Shown here one piece after another: positions 1-11,641 of a stretch of 64,000 bases of DNA (position 1 is the first letter of the stretch; each line of letters begins with the position of its first letter). The notes under the pieces were generated by a model. It saw only the letters and a program-made list of their open reading frames with translations, was not told where the DNA came from and did no database searches. Location of the stretch: positions 34,008,221-34,072,220 of the forward strand of contig NW_026555337.1 of the NCBI RefSeq assembly GCF_029017545.1, read 5' to 3'. Both the position numbers and the translations under genes were made by a program. This stretch comes from Prosopis cineraria. Lineage: Eukaryota > Streptophyta > Magnoliopsida > Fabales > Fabaceae.

Positions 1-1386
1 AGATGGGTACTCTTTAAACATTAGGAATCTTGTTGAAAGGTTTAAAGAGTCATGATTGTCATGTTTTGATGGAGAATTTTATTTCGATGGCTATATGTGG
101 TATTTTACCCAATAATGTGTGAGCTACAATCATAAAACTATGCTACTTCTTCAAGTGTCTCTATAGTAGAGTAATTAGCCTCGATAAGTTACCAAGGTTG
201 TAAAGTTGAATTGTGCAAATATTGTGTGAAATGGAGATGTTTTTCCCTTCAACATTCTTTAATATAATGGTCCACCTAACAGTTCATTTAGTTAGAGAGA
301 TACAATTATGTGGTCCTGCTTATTTGAGGTGGATGTATCCATTTGAGTGTCACATGAAAGTATTGAAAGGTTAAGTTAAAAGTAGAAGTTGACCAGAAGG
401 TTGCATTATTGAACGATATATTAGTGAAGAGGCTGTTCACTTCTGTAGTCAGTACTTAAAGAATTTAAGGGTTGTTGGTGAAAAAGGTACAGAAAGGATA
501 ACAGGAAGAAAAGTTGTCACTATCTCAAGTAACCAGTGGGAAAAAGTACACCTCTTTGTGCTATACAACTCTCCAGAGGTTGATGATTACACTAAGATTC
601 ACCAAGCAAAGCTTAAGAGGCAAAACCCTTATCAATTAGACAATTGGATCACCAAACTACACAATAAATAGTTTATACCCTAGTTGAAAGAGCATATAGA
701 AGGGAGGTATAACACTGATTTTAATTCAGTTCCTGATAGATTGAGATGGTTATCACAAGGACCAAACAATCATGTCCTCTCTTAGGCGAGCTATATCATC
801 AATGGGTATAAGTTCTACACGAAGGAGCATGATGATCAAAGCACGATGCAAAATAGTGGTGTATCTAACATAGCTGATGGCATGCATATTTTCAATGCGA
901 AAGATAAAAAACCCATCTATGCTAGAATGTGTTACTTCGGGGTAATTGAGCACATTTGGGAAATAGATTATATCTCCTTTTGAGTTCCAGTCTTCGGTTG
1001 CAAGTGGGTTGAAAATAATAATGGGTTGGATATCGATAAGTTTGGGTTGATTAGGGTGAATCTAAAGAAGGAAGGGTATAAAGAAGATCCTTTCATTTAT
1101 CTATCTCAAGCTAAATAAGTTTTTTATATCAATGATCCTGCTGATAAGGAATGGTCTATTGTTTTGTGGAATAACAAGGAAGTTGAAGAAATGGAAGCTG
1201 TAGAAAGTGATGAAAATGAGCAAAACAAAAAATGATGAGGTTAAGGTTAATCCGTTTCATGGGACATCATTTGAAAATGATGATGGCTTAGACAATATTG
1301 AAGATGGTGCTTTCTACATAAGATATGATCACAATAAGGGCATTTGGATTTCTAAGAAGGGAAAATCAATTCAACTAAAGAAGTAA
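1..1386 (+). pseudogene. CACTA-1 transposase, C-terminal DUF4218/DUF4216-like remnant
   Basis: The N-terminal tnp2 catalytic part is outside the window. Frame-shifted translation gives HDCHVLMENF, then segments resembling LCYFFK, EMEMFFPSTFFNIMVH and LVREIQLCGPAYLRWMYPFE, which is the DUF4218 pattern next to tnp2 transposases. It continues with KVVTISSNQWEKVHLFVLYN, a DUF4216-like stretch (ARMCYFGVIEHIWEIDY, VFGCKWV) to about 1190, and a tail FYIRYDHNKGIWISKK. The same series occurs in CACTA-2, -3 and -4. At least six in-frame stops (after PNNV, in KG*VKS and in SF*VPV, for example) and a deletion near position 45 relative to CACTA-3 show it is dead. Many stops sit where the relatives have CGA or TGG. 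Confidence 0.8.
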
Positions 1387-1579
1387 AGTTAAGAAAGAAT
1401 TAGTTAAAAAAGTAGTTAGGACAAGAAAAAGGAAAAGAACGAAATAAATAGGTAAATGACTATTTTTGACTTACTATTTTTTCATTTTTATATTTTTTAT
1501 TTAATCTTGTTAAGATGTTGCTCTTGTTTGAATTATTATTGTTTTATTTAATCTTGATTATTGATGTCTTCATAGGTAA

Positions 1580-4500
1580 ATGGCTACTAAGGGTGACTGT
1601 CTAGATACTAGATCTAAATCTAGTAGTCCTAGCAGGCAAAATGAAGATAGCGGGCAAAATGTGACTAATAAGGAGGAAGAACAACGAAAGAAGGGATTGG
1701 TTGTGATGGAGCAGGTGACAAAAGCAAGAAATGAAGGGAAGAAGTTTACTATGAAGTGAAATAATAAAAATCAAGTAGTTGACAGTAATAATTTTATCAA
1801 TTATATCGGGGTGACGGTGAAGTCCTGTGTGCCTATCAATTTAAAGTCATGGAGGAATGAAACTCCCGCAATGAGGGATGCAGTATGGAATACTATAACA
1901 GTAAGATATTATCACTTTGATTATTATTTTAAATTTGTTTATGATATATGTTCTTCTCACAAGTCGACTTGTTTGTTTTGCAGTTGGGATTTAAGATTGA
2001 GGAAAGGCGCAAGAAGTATGTCCTACAAAAGGTTGGGGCAGCCCTCCGAGCTTTTAGAAGTTTTGTCTCTCGTAAATTCTTGCAAAACCTTGATGTGGAG
2101 GGAATTGAAGACACAGTTCCTCCCATTATTAGGTCGATTGTAAATTTAAATGAATGTAAATATTTTGTTGACTCACGCCATAGTTCAGAGTTTAAGGTAT
2201 TATTTTTGTTATTCTATTAAAATATTTATTGCTTTTTGTTAGCATTTATTTCAACTTATTTGTCATGTTTTGTGTTTTTAAAGGCATTAAGCACCAAAAA
2301 TAAAGAGTTGGTGAAGAAGAATGAATACACTTATAAGGCTGGGCGTAAGGGGTATGCGAGTATTGAAAAGGCCTTGATTGAAAATGAGTAGGTGCTGGAG
2401 GGTTCTATATCTCATAACACAATAATAAGTGTTAATGATATAATGTTATTAATTATTTATTTTTACTTATTTACCTTACTTTTATTCCTTCACAAGAGAG
2501 CTTGACTTAGGAGGCATCAGCAGGTACTCTTACTACTGATGAGGATATCTTAGAAAAGTCATTAAGGAATACTGACCATCCTAGTCGTATTCAGGGCGTT
2601 GACTTTGGCGTCACAAAGAAAGAATACTTTGGAGAGGGGTACAAGCATTATAAAAGACTGCTTCTTCTGCTGAGGTTTAAGAACTAAGGCAAGAGCTAGC
2701 AGAACAGAAGCAACAAATACAAGCACAGTCACAGTAGATACAAGAGCAATCTAGACTTATTGACATGCTGTTGAATCGGCGTAAGTTAGAACTTTCACTG
2801 AGTGACGCTAGCCCTAGTGTGAATGATAGTTGCATAGTCCCATCTCAGCTCCTACTTAAGGTAATATTATTGATTTTCCTAGCCTTATTCATAGTAATAT
2901 TATTCATATTATGTAATGATTTTGTCTTTTTAGGGTGAGGCTAATGTTGATTGTTTAAGAGAGGATGGCAGTATAGTTGCACTGGGACAAATGTAAAATA
3001 TTACTAGCCAAATCATGCCTCACAATGAGATTCTCCCTGAAGGGACAGTCAAGGTTTCTTTGAAGACGACTGAAAAGCCTAATTATGATCTACCTCACTC
3101 ACTAAAGATGCAAGGACAGTAGTAGATGTAATTAGAAGCTTTGTAGCATGGCTAGTTTATCTTATACGTAAGCACCATCCCCAAAGGTATAACATCTAAA
3201 TTCATAACTGAAATTTATTTGTAGTTGATCTCTAACTATATTTGTGTGTGTGTGTGAAAAACTTGCCTGTTGATAAGCTTGTGGCCAAGAAAGCACTAGA
3301 GGCTATGAAGGCACCTGCGAATAATAAGCGGAAGAGGGGAAATGATAAGAACTCCATTGACAAATTCAAGGAGTCCATCACATTTCCTAAGAATGTACCG
3401 AAGGTTCTCCCTCAAACCTATATGCCTAAAGCCTCTCAATCAACACCTCAGCATCAACTAGTCACACTCGACAGACACCGAAAGTTGCTTAAGACTTATG
3501 CAGAGATGCAAGAAGGAGTAATGCTCCCTTTCCCTGCAGCAATGTATAGAGATCCAAAGTCTATTGATCAAGTCAACAATGAGGTTTTAAGTGACTTATT
3601 CAACCATGCACAGCCTACCATTACTTTGTTTAACTTATATATAAGGTATGTTTCTAAAACCTTATATTAGATATTTACCAATATCTATATTTTAGTCATT
3701 TATTGATTGATTTATGTTGAAATTATTTAAGAAACTTGTACATTACCATGCTTGTTGGGAGAGATGTAGTGGAGAAGGTTATACTTGTCAGTCCCCACTT
3801 GGTCTCTCCTTATGGCCACAAGACAATGAGTTCTAAGCAAGGATTAGAAATAGCTCAGAAGCTTTCTAAATACTTTGAGCAACGTGGCACTAATAAGAAC
3901 AAAATATTCATGACACCTTATTGTGAAAGGTAAATCATTTTATGATACTTTCCTTTCTTTAAAATTAAATTATGACACTTCCTAATTGTAATCATTATCA
4001 TAGGGGGTATTAGATGATACTTGTGATCAATCCAACTATATAGAGAGTATGGTATCTCGACCCTATTAGAGGTGGTGATCCTACTAACAGGTCGCATATA
4101 GTAGAGATGATTAATTAGTAAGTTCACCACACACACACATATATGTAATTCGTTCTTCTTATATGCATATTTCTCACATCAACTTTTCTGTTGCATGTTA
4201 GAGCCCTTGTCATTTACCGCACTAAGGTCAATCAACAATCTCGACAACTAATAATGGGTAGCGGTCACCTTGATAAAGCAACATCATGGACAATTATTAA
4301 GGTATATGTATTTATCATTAATTGTGTGTTTACAACATAAATATAAGTCATATCATGTCATTAATTGATCAAATTTTTTAATCCAATGTGTGATCATAGT
4401 GCCTGAAACAACATGACAAAGCTAGAGATTGTAGGTACGCTATCATGAGATATATGAAGGACATAATTCAACACGCTTCTGTCGGGACTCTTCCAGACAA

Positions 4501-4694
4501 TGTATATATGTTGTCAGCCTTCTCTTCATTATTTAATATTTTTAGTAATTAACATGACTTTAGTTTGTTGTTTCTGCAATCAATACTACGAGGACGCATA
4601 TTGTGACACATTTACTGAGGCTCAAATGGAAGAAGTCCTTGAAGAGCTAGCACGTGGCATTTTTCAAGCGTGGTTTAGCTATAACAACCAATAA
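1580..4694 (+). pseudogene. CACTA-1 second gene: Ptta/En/Spm-type protein with C48 (Ulp1-like) protease domain
   Basis: The start ATG at 1580 follows an acceptor-like TAG at the same place as in CACTA-3. Exon-like blocks align with the CACTA-3 gene: MATKGDCLDTRS..., then 1983-2196 (KIEERRKKYVLQKVGAALRAF), 2283 onward (KKNEYTYKAGRKGYASIEKA), a degraded PEHPGR-type motif (TDHPSRIQGVDFGV) near 2576, a basic linker (ANNKRKRGNDK) near 3325 and a C-terminal protease region to 4694. The protease part shows DPIRGG near 4059 and RDCRYAIMRYMKDI near 4428, matching the Asp and Cys regions of C48 peptidases. The His region is not clear. Introns have GT/AG borders but several exons carry stops. In living elements this protein probably helps transposition or acts on SUMO; here it is inactive. 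Confidence 0.72.
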
Positions 4695-4974
4695 CAGTGA
4701 AGGAATAGATGATATTAGTTAAAGTTGACATACATATAGTTATACCTACTTGGTTAATTTTTTGAGATATGAAGCTTTATTTTGGCCACTTATAGATTTA
4801 ATTTAAGCTAGTTCAAATTGTATATAGCTTATGTAGTAATGCACCATGTAAATTTCATCATTTTATGTATAGGATAATATTATTGCCTATTGAAATTTTG
4901 CTATGGGTGTGCTGGATATTGTATTTGTAAATCAATAGAGAGGGTTGTTAGAAATGTAAAGCATGTATATTAAA

Positions 4975-5350
4975 AATGTAACCCAAAATATTCAACGGTT
5001 AAATTTTATAACCATTGAATATATTAAGAATATGCAACGGTTTTAAGAAAAACTGTTGCATATTCTATCATATATTCAACGGTTAATATTATTACCATTG
5101 AATGTATAAGTATATATAATGGTTTTTTTATAAATCATTGCATATTCTCTAGTAGTTTTTTTTTTAAAAATTCATGACCATATATTCAACAGCTTTGAAG
5201 AAAAAACCGTTGAATAAAGGTTAAATATTCAACAGTTAAAAATCATTGAATAAAAATTCAGAAAATATTCAGTGCCTGATTACTCAACAATTCATAACCG
5301 TTGAATATTATTTAAAATAATCGTTGAATATTGTCATTCTTATAGTAGTG
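4975..5350 (+). repeat. CACTA-1 right subterminal repeat array and terminus
   Basis: An array of short repeats in both orientations (TTCAACGGTTA, AACCGTTGAATA and variants) spaced about 20-50 bp apart, ending in the inverted terminus TATAGTAGTG. In En/Spm such subterminal repeats are binding sites for an element-encoded protein; that role here is inferred from position. Adjacent opposite copies could fold into hairpins. Confidence 0.82.
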
Positions 5351-5700
5351 ATTCTTGAATGCAATTCTTCCTATTTTATTTCGCCAAAGATGAACAAACC
5401 TCTTTTCCAAAAGACCTGGGCTTATGGTCAACAGTATCTTTTTCAGAATGCCCATGGCAAAAGGGAAACATGGCACCTCTGCATAAGTGCATATAATAAT
5501 CAATATATTGACGATCTTGGAAAGCAGCAAATAACCAAAAATCCTTTTCCACTTTTCCAACCACTCATGAAATCCCGTACCTGAAACACTCATTTTGCAG
5601 GTGAGATAGATCAGGGTGTGCTTGGAGATTATAGAGCATGAGACCATGCTGTGGATGACAGCCACGGTCAACAAGACGTAGATATGCATTGATGAAAAAT
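5351..5700. other. Unidentified coding-like fragment
   Basis: Directly beyond CACTA-1 lies 340 bp with less AT bias than its surroundings. It is open on both strands: 125 residues on the minus strand from 5689, with a hydrophobic N-terminus (IYVLLTVAVIHSMVSCSII), and 86 residues on the plus strand. Another minus frame reads CRGAMFPFCHGHSEKDTVDH. A possible splice junction (TTTCAG followed by GTACGG) lies near 5580 on the minus strand. I do not recognise a family. It may be part of the host sequence that CACTA-1 entered, or a fragment of another repeat. Confidence 0.2.
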
Positions 5701-7674
5701 GATCAGTACATATTTTATAATTAAATAAGTATAAATTTTAATTTAAATTTAATTATATTTATTAAAATTTTATATCTATTTAATTAATATTTATATATTT
5801 TTTCTAATCACTTGATTATAAAATAAAGAAAAATTTTTCTACAAAATCTATTATATATCTTCTTTCTTTTTTTCTGTGTAGGAAATATTATAAGAAATAT
5901 TAAAGAAAAGAGGAAAAACATATAAACAAAAAATGCATTGAAGAGGTGTGCACAGGAGGGAGTACAAAAATTATTTAAATAATATCAAATCTAAAATGGT
6001 ATTATGATATTTTAGAAGGGTTAGGAAATATTAATTGTAAAATATTATAAATAAGAGCTCATAGCCTTATCCAAAGTCATCCAATCACTTGTCTAAATAC
6101 CTCAAGAATTCTATTTGAAGGTTAAAAGCAAGATTATTAAGGAGTCCTGTATATCATAATTATTTTTTTACTATTCCTTAATTTTCTCTATGATCATTTT
6201 TCATGATTGAGGTTTTTAAAACGATGTTATCTGATTTTGTTATGTGTTTCCAAATTACCTAGTTTTCTATTTATTTTATTTTGACTCTTTGCTTTTAAAT
6301 TTATATATTCTGTTTTTTTCAATAATATTTATTTTTCTTGTTCTTCATGTTAATTTTATGATTGATCATCATTTAATAAATCTATGGGTAGTCTTGATGA
6401 ATTGAGAGGTGAAGACAGAACAAAGGTATAGAGAAATAAAAATAAATAACTAGGTTAATGATAGTTTTAAAAATTTGTAATAACTTAAACTATTGCTTCA
6501 TGATTTATTAGTTGATCAAGCATTGTGGGAACAAATTGAATACTAATTAAAAAAAGACTAATAATGGGAGAGAATATTAGGACATTTTAAAAATAGTTGT
6601 CAATATAATTGATTAGAGTCAATTCAAAGGGTAGCAATTTGTAATCTATAGGATAAATTTTGAACTCCAACACTTCAAGTGATTGTGTTCTCTTCATCTT
6701 TATTTTCTTGCTTTACATTCATTCTTTACATTCTCATCAAAGAAATTATTTATCTATTTTCTTAAACTATTAATTCTATAAATTAGTAAAAGTGCAACTT
6801 CTTGTAAGTTCAATACTTGAAATACTCTAAAGAATTTATTATGTGATCTCATATACTTGTTCAAATTTAGGAGGGAGGTTGAATTGATATAAAAATGCAC
6901 GCAGCCCAAATGCAAGCCATCACTATTCATTTGAGCCATTCTATTTAGCAATATTCATTCTGTACAATGAATCCCTCACAAGCCGGCACGGTTCATCGGC
7001 TCTCAAGTTATTCTGCTTTCTAGTTTGGTTAATTGATGATTATTCTGTTTTCTAGTTTGGTGAATTGATTTGTAGTGACAATTGAGAAGACACCCTTGTG
7101 GATATATACATGAAAGAAGTGAACCCAAATGCTATGAAAGCCCAATTTTTGCAGTCGATCAGGCCCAATGAAACCAATTACTAATGTTACTTGAAGCCTT
7201 GTTCATTATTTTCCAATTTAAATATATAAAAACATTTTTAAACTCTAAAATTAATTTTCATTATTTTTTTCTCATCTCGATTCAGTTTCATTTTTGGTGC
7301 CAGCTAGCTTTTAAGTTTAAAAACATTTGGATTTAACTTCCTAACAATAATAAAATCTGGCTCAATAGTATTTAATACTCCATAGTTATTGCTCAAATCC
7401 TTGTATCTTAAACAAATAAACTAACCATCTCCATATTAAATTAGCTGGGGTTTAGAGGCATACAGACACATGTGCTCGAGACCTTGTTCAGGAATTTTGA
7501 GAACAGCAGAAGCAAGAGGTATTACTTACGGTTTGCAGCTCTGCAGACATGGGATTTAAGAAGTACAAGTGAAAAGTAAATTAAAGCGCTACGGAGAAAG
7601 AACATTCAGAGCTGCTAATTAATGTCTTTAAAATTAAAGTTACTTGCAAGTGGGATTTTATCATACCTACAAGC
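5701..7674. other. Intergenic, AT-rich, no gene seen
   Basis: Mostly A/T-rich low-complexity DNA with no long open frame and no conserved motif I recognise. A TATAAATA-like sequence at about 6047 followed by a CAAG-rich stretch could be an old retroelement leader, but I cannot define ends. Confidence 0.5.
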
Positions 7675-7676
7675 TA

Positions 7677-7937
7677 CTCCCTCTACTCCTATTTATAGGA
7701 CAAAAGGAGAAGAATTTTTTTAATACTATTTATAAGTCATGTCATTAAATTTTTATTATAAATTTTGTTATCCTCTATTAAATGTTAGAGAGAAAAAATA
7801 TGTTATTGAAGTGTGTATATTTAATAAGGGCAAAGTTGATAACTTATTAAATCTTAAAACAAAGTTAATAAATTTTAAGGTTTTTCTTGATATTGGTGAA
7901 ACATGTTTGAAGTAACTTATAAATAGGATCAGAGTAG
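7677..7937. mobile_element. Stowaway-like (Tc1/mariner) MITE
   Basis: A 261 bp element with imperfect terminal inverted repeats. The left end is CTCCCTCTACTCCTATTTAT. The right end, reverse complemented, is CTACTCTGATCCTATTTATA. It is flanked by TA on both sides (7675-7676 and 7938-7939). The CTCCCTC terminus and TA duplication are typical of Stowaway MITEs. No coding capacity. It has the size expected of a non-autonomous copy. Confidence 0.85.
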
Positions 7938-7939
7938 TA

Positions 7940-9339
7940 CATGGTAAGAAATAATTTTAGATTGCCAGAATATAATGTTAGTTACATTTATTTTTTATTG
8001 TTAATTTCAGTTAGTTCATTTTCCAAATAAATACTTTTGCTGTCTTGCAAGTTTAAGTTCAAGCTATTAGTAAGAAAATACAAAAAAAAAATTTCTTTTA
8101 AAAAAAGATATTTTCTAGAACGGTTATATGAAAATTGATATAGAAATACGTCGTTTTTATTATCTATGTCAGTTTTCAATCATAATCAACATAAAAAATC
8201 TTTTCTACATCAATTGCAAAACCAAGATAGAAAAATGTGAATTGGTTTTCTTAAAATACCCCTTGAAATCATTTGCATGGAAAACCAACCCATTAATGGA
8301 AAGTTGGAAAACCCCTTGTAATGTGGCAATGAATATATAGGGATAATTTGGGGGAGTAATTATAAATTTCGGAGACAAACTTGATGGAGGTCTTAAATTT
8401 AATATTAAGCAAATTCTTCAACTAGATCCTATATCTAAAATCAGACGGAATGCTAATTCTTAGTTCATTTCCAATACAATACTCTACCATTTTCATTTTG
8501 ATAAATAGTTATTTTAGTTTCTAAAATGAGCTACCTAATACTTGAAATGATCTATATAGTTGTCCATGCTTGGATAAGCAAATGTCTTTTTAAAGTCGAC
8601 GAATATAATTCTCCAAATGAAAAGGATGAATTGAGACACATTACTTGATATATTCTTTTTTGTAAAGTCATATTAGGCGGGCGAAGACTACTCATTTTCA
8701 AGCTAGAAGCACAAAGAGACACGACTAAAGATTAAAGCAAAGTTAACATTAATCTTATGGGAAATGGATCGATGATTTGGTTACAATAAAGCTGCATTCA
8801 TTTTGCTATATCACATTTTAAAAAAGACTTCTAAGATCATCATTCTCCATTGGTTGACCGCAAATTAATGGTGGCCAGTGCATTTCAATGCTGTAGCAGA
8901 TTCTTTTACTCTCGAATGATGGGCACGTGAAATATCAATTAAGGCAGTGGTCTTGATTGCCTACGAATAAGTGGATGCAGTTTGAGTGCTCATTATACAC
9001 TCCCCTTCTTTATATATAAAATATTTTTAATTAAATTATACAAACCAATAAAAATTAATTATTTAAATAAAAACACAATAATATTTTAATTTTATCTCTA
9101 ATTATTATAAATAAAAATAAATATATTTTTTTAAAATAAATTAATAAAAGTATTCATCTTTTTCTCTTTTTAATTTAATAAGAATATAATAATTTATTAA
9201 TTAAAAAATATACTAACAACGTCTTACCTGAATTGATGCTGCAGTTGTTTAATTTGTTTTGAGAACAACAGACTGCTCATTTATGTTCTGCAACTCAGCT
9301 CGAAACAACTTGGAAAAGTATGTTCTGAACTTGCGTCAT
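7940..9339. other. Intergenic, no gene seen
   Basis: AT-rich DNA with only short accidental open frames (60-70 codons). I see no terminal repeats or conserved protein motifs. The segment ends where the duplicated unit U1 begins. Confidence 0.5.
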
Positions 9340-10161
9340 CCGTTAGTTATTATAAAACTATATAGCATGCATGGAAGTGGGTGTGTAATGTGTTTGTCTA
9401 GGGGTGACTGAAAAAAAGGTGAGTTAACAGCACTAACCTATCCTTTTATTTTCCACTCTACATAATATTTTATTTTTACCCTTATTCATGTGGCCCCCAG
9501 TTACTGTAAAGTGCCATGGCCATCAGTTTTTGTATGGTTGGTGCATAGGAATATTCTTTACAAATTAAAAGGAATGGAAAGACTAGTGGAAATGAATGGA
9601 ATAAAACCTTTAGAATATTTAACTGAAAAAAATAAAATAAATGACCCAAGTGTTCTTAAAGAAGAATTGGTAGCTTTTCCTGTATGCTATCTAGCTATGG
9701 GTGGAATGGGAAGATTGTTTTAATGTTAAATGATTCATTTCTCGAAAAATTACTCCAACTCATTGGCACTTTAATTTCAGCAAGCTAACTTATTCACCAT
9801 GTATCATATCACGAAATTATTCAAGTCATTTCGACATGTTAAGTGGGCTTACTTGAGTTTGAGGAAAGGTGTTCTTTTACTAAATGTAATTAAAATTAAT
9901 TTGTAGATTTCAATTAGGTGTAGTTTCATATTCTGTTTATACTAGCATACAATTCTTGTTACATATAAAGTTTCATAGACTGAATTAAGTAAAGAAGAAT
10001 GACAATTGAATCTCTAAAAAAACAAATTTAATGACAGTTAAATTTTTAATAAAAAATTTTGAAAAATAAATTATAAATTTTGAAATTTTAATTATAAATA
10101 AGATATTTAAATTTTAAACTTAGCATACAACTGAGATTCTTATTCACAACTATTTGAGTCA

Positions 10162-10182
10162 GTATATATATATATATATATA
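10162..10182. repeat. (TA)n microsatellite
   Basis: About ten TA dinucleotides in a row inside U1; the corresponding position in U3 (59058-59074) also holds a TA run. Confidence 0.9.
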
Positions 10183-10349
10183 ATTATTTTATTTTAAAAA
10201 AATTATCAAAAACTTAACTGTTATTAACTTGATTTTTTTATAACTTTATTATATATATGACTGTCCTTGACTAATTATTCTCAACTTTAACTTTTTCCCA
10301 CCTTCTGTCAGTAGTTTCTGAACTTTGTCCATAATTATATATCGTGCAC

Positions 10350-10545
10350 ATGGCCGCTGTTACTTCACCATTCACCAAAACCCTTCTTTGTCGCAAACCC
10401 AGAATGGCCTTTGACTTGGACTCCATCGCAAGCACACCCCTTTCTACGACCAAATCTTTCAACTTTCCACAGCCAAATCGTTGTTGGGACCTGTCTTTTG
10501 TGTGCGGTTTGGTGTGGTTGTTTCATAACCACCCGAACTAGTTCA
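10350..10545 (+). pseudogene. Ankyrin-repeat gene fragment inside U1
   Basis: The plus frame reads SPFTKTLLCRKPRMAFDLDS followed by IASTPL, close to the copy C segment LEFTKTLPSRKPKLARVELL and the copy B segment FQFTKKLLSHKPNL...TALHLA. These are parts of the first ankyrin repeats of this family. The frame then runs into unrelated sequence without the expected TPLHLA continuation. It sits about 500 bp upstream of the next start codon in U1 and is matched by a more degraded copy in U3 near 59795-59870. It is a relic of a partial gene duplication. Confidence 0.6.
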
Positions 10546-10939
10546 CCCAAAAACAAATAACAAAAGCAAAAGCAAAAACAAAAATTATCACCAATGACAT
10601 GTGTCATCAGGTAGCTAGTTTTAGATTAGAAGAAATAAAGGAAAGATATAATAATTATTTTGCTGCCCGTCCAATAATTTAAAATGTAAGTGAGCATGCT
10701 CTTCAAGTCCTTACAAGTGTGCTCCTGTTTAATTGATCTTTAAGCTGATCTATATTGCCACTTCAACCTCACACAGTCACTGCCTCCGTCCAGGCATATT
10801 TCTAAGAAATTGTTGTTCACATCTTACCGAAACAACGCAGAAGTTGACTTCGTATAGTGAAGAATCTTGGAGTTACAAATCGAAACACAAGTTATCTTAA
10901 AGTTGCAGTACTACGGAAAAAAAAAAGAATAAATTATAA

Positions 10940-11440
10940 TTATTTTAGTTCATAAATGACGGTTAATACACATCATTTATGTGATTGATATTTAAAGCCC
11001 CCTAATAAATGACGATTATAAAACCGTCATTTAAAATAAAATTTTTACAAAAGTTCAAAAAAAAAATAAGTTACTCATCATTTAAAGCCACAATAAATGA
11101 CGGGTAACTTATTTACCCATCATTTAAAGTACAAGTTACTCGTCGTTTAAAGCCACAATAAATGACGGATAACTTATTTACCCGTCATTTAAAATGTACT
11201 TTAAATGACAGGTAAATAAGTTACCCGTCATTTATTGTGGCTTCAATGACAGATAACTAAGTTACCCGTCATTTAAAGTATGGTAATAGATTTTACCATA
11301 CTTTAAATGACGGGTAAGTAGTTTACCCGTCATTTAAAATCTCTATAAATGATGGGTAAATTATTTACCCGTCATTTATTTTTGTATAAATGATGATTAT
11401 TTATATAACTGTCATTATTATGTGATTTTTTTTAATACGG
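10940..11440 (-). repeat. CACTA-2 subterminal repeats at the low-coordinate end
   Basis: More than a dozen copies of ATGACGGGTAA or its complement TTACCCGTCAT alternate in orientation at 20-60 bp spacing, so neighbouring copies form near-perfect hairpins with short AT loops. The same motif is at the other end of this element and at both ends of CACTA-3. Confidence 0.9.
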
Positions 11441-11641
11441 AAGCTATTTTTATCCCAACCCTAGCAAAAAGAAATCAAAATAGCAGCAGAAAACCATTCC
11501 AAATTTGAATATTAACAAAATTTATTGTATTTAATTTCTAAATTAATCAATAAACAAATGTAATTACATAAAGTAAACTATTTTCAAAAATAAACTACAT
11601 ATTAAAATTATGAACATCATAACTACTTCTTCAAGGTAGTT

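Larger units (their letters stand above)
1..5350 (+). mobile_element. CACTA-1, right-hand part of an En/Spm-type DNA transposon
   Basis: The left end lies outside the window. The right end reads ...TATAGTAGTG at 5341-5350, the reverse complement of a CACTACTATA terminus, and is preceded by about 370 bp of inverted subterminal repeats with the core TTCAACGGTT/AACCGTTGAA. Inside are a transposase C-terminal region (1-1386) and a second gene of Ptta/En/Spm plus C48 protease type (1580-4694), both on the + strand in the usual CACTA order. Both are riddled with stops. The subterminal motif differs from those of the other three elements here, so this is a separate family. The terminus is clear; the target duplication cannot be tested without the left end. 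Confidence 0.85.
9340..10905 (+). repeat. Duplicated unit U1 (upstream region of an ankyrin gene)
   Basis: This stretch recurs at 19600-20640 (U2) and 58560-60060 (U3). Shared landmarks are CAGTTACTGTA..., a block CATAGGAATATTCTTTACAA, AAATGAATGGAATAA, GTGTTCTTAAAG, and TTCACCATGTATCATATCA. U1 and U3 also share TTCTCAACTTT and an ankyrin-like remnant. Both end in the leader GAAACAACGC...CACAAGTTATC that precedes an MSHPSRQETEL start codon. The unit is therefore an old segmental duplication carrying the 5' region of ankyrin/PGG genes. The open frame at 9490-9723 in it is not conserved in U2 or U3 and is probably chance. Confidence 0.75.

Noticed and set aside
9490..9723. 77-codon frame in unit U1, with a similar start to a frame at 58564
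   Set aside because: The frame is not maintained in U2 or U3; the nucleotide conservation reflects the duplicated unit, not a protein.
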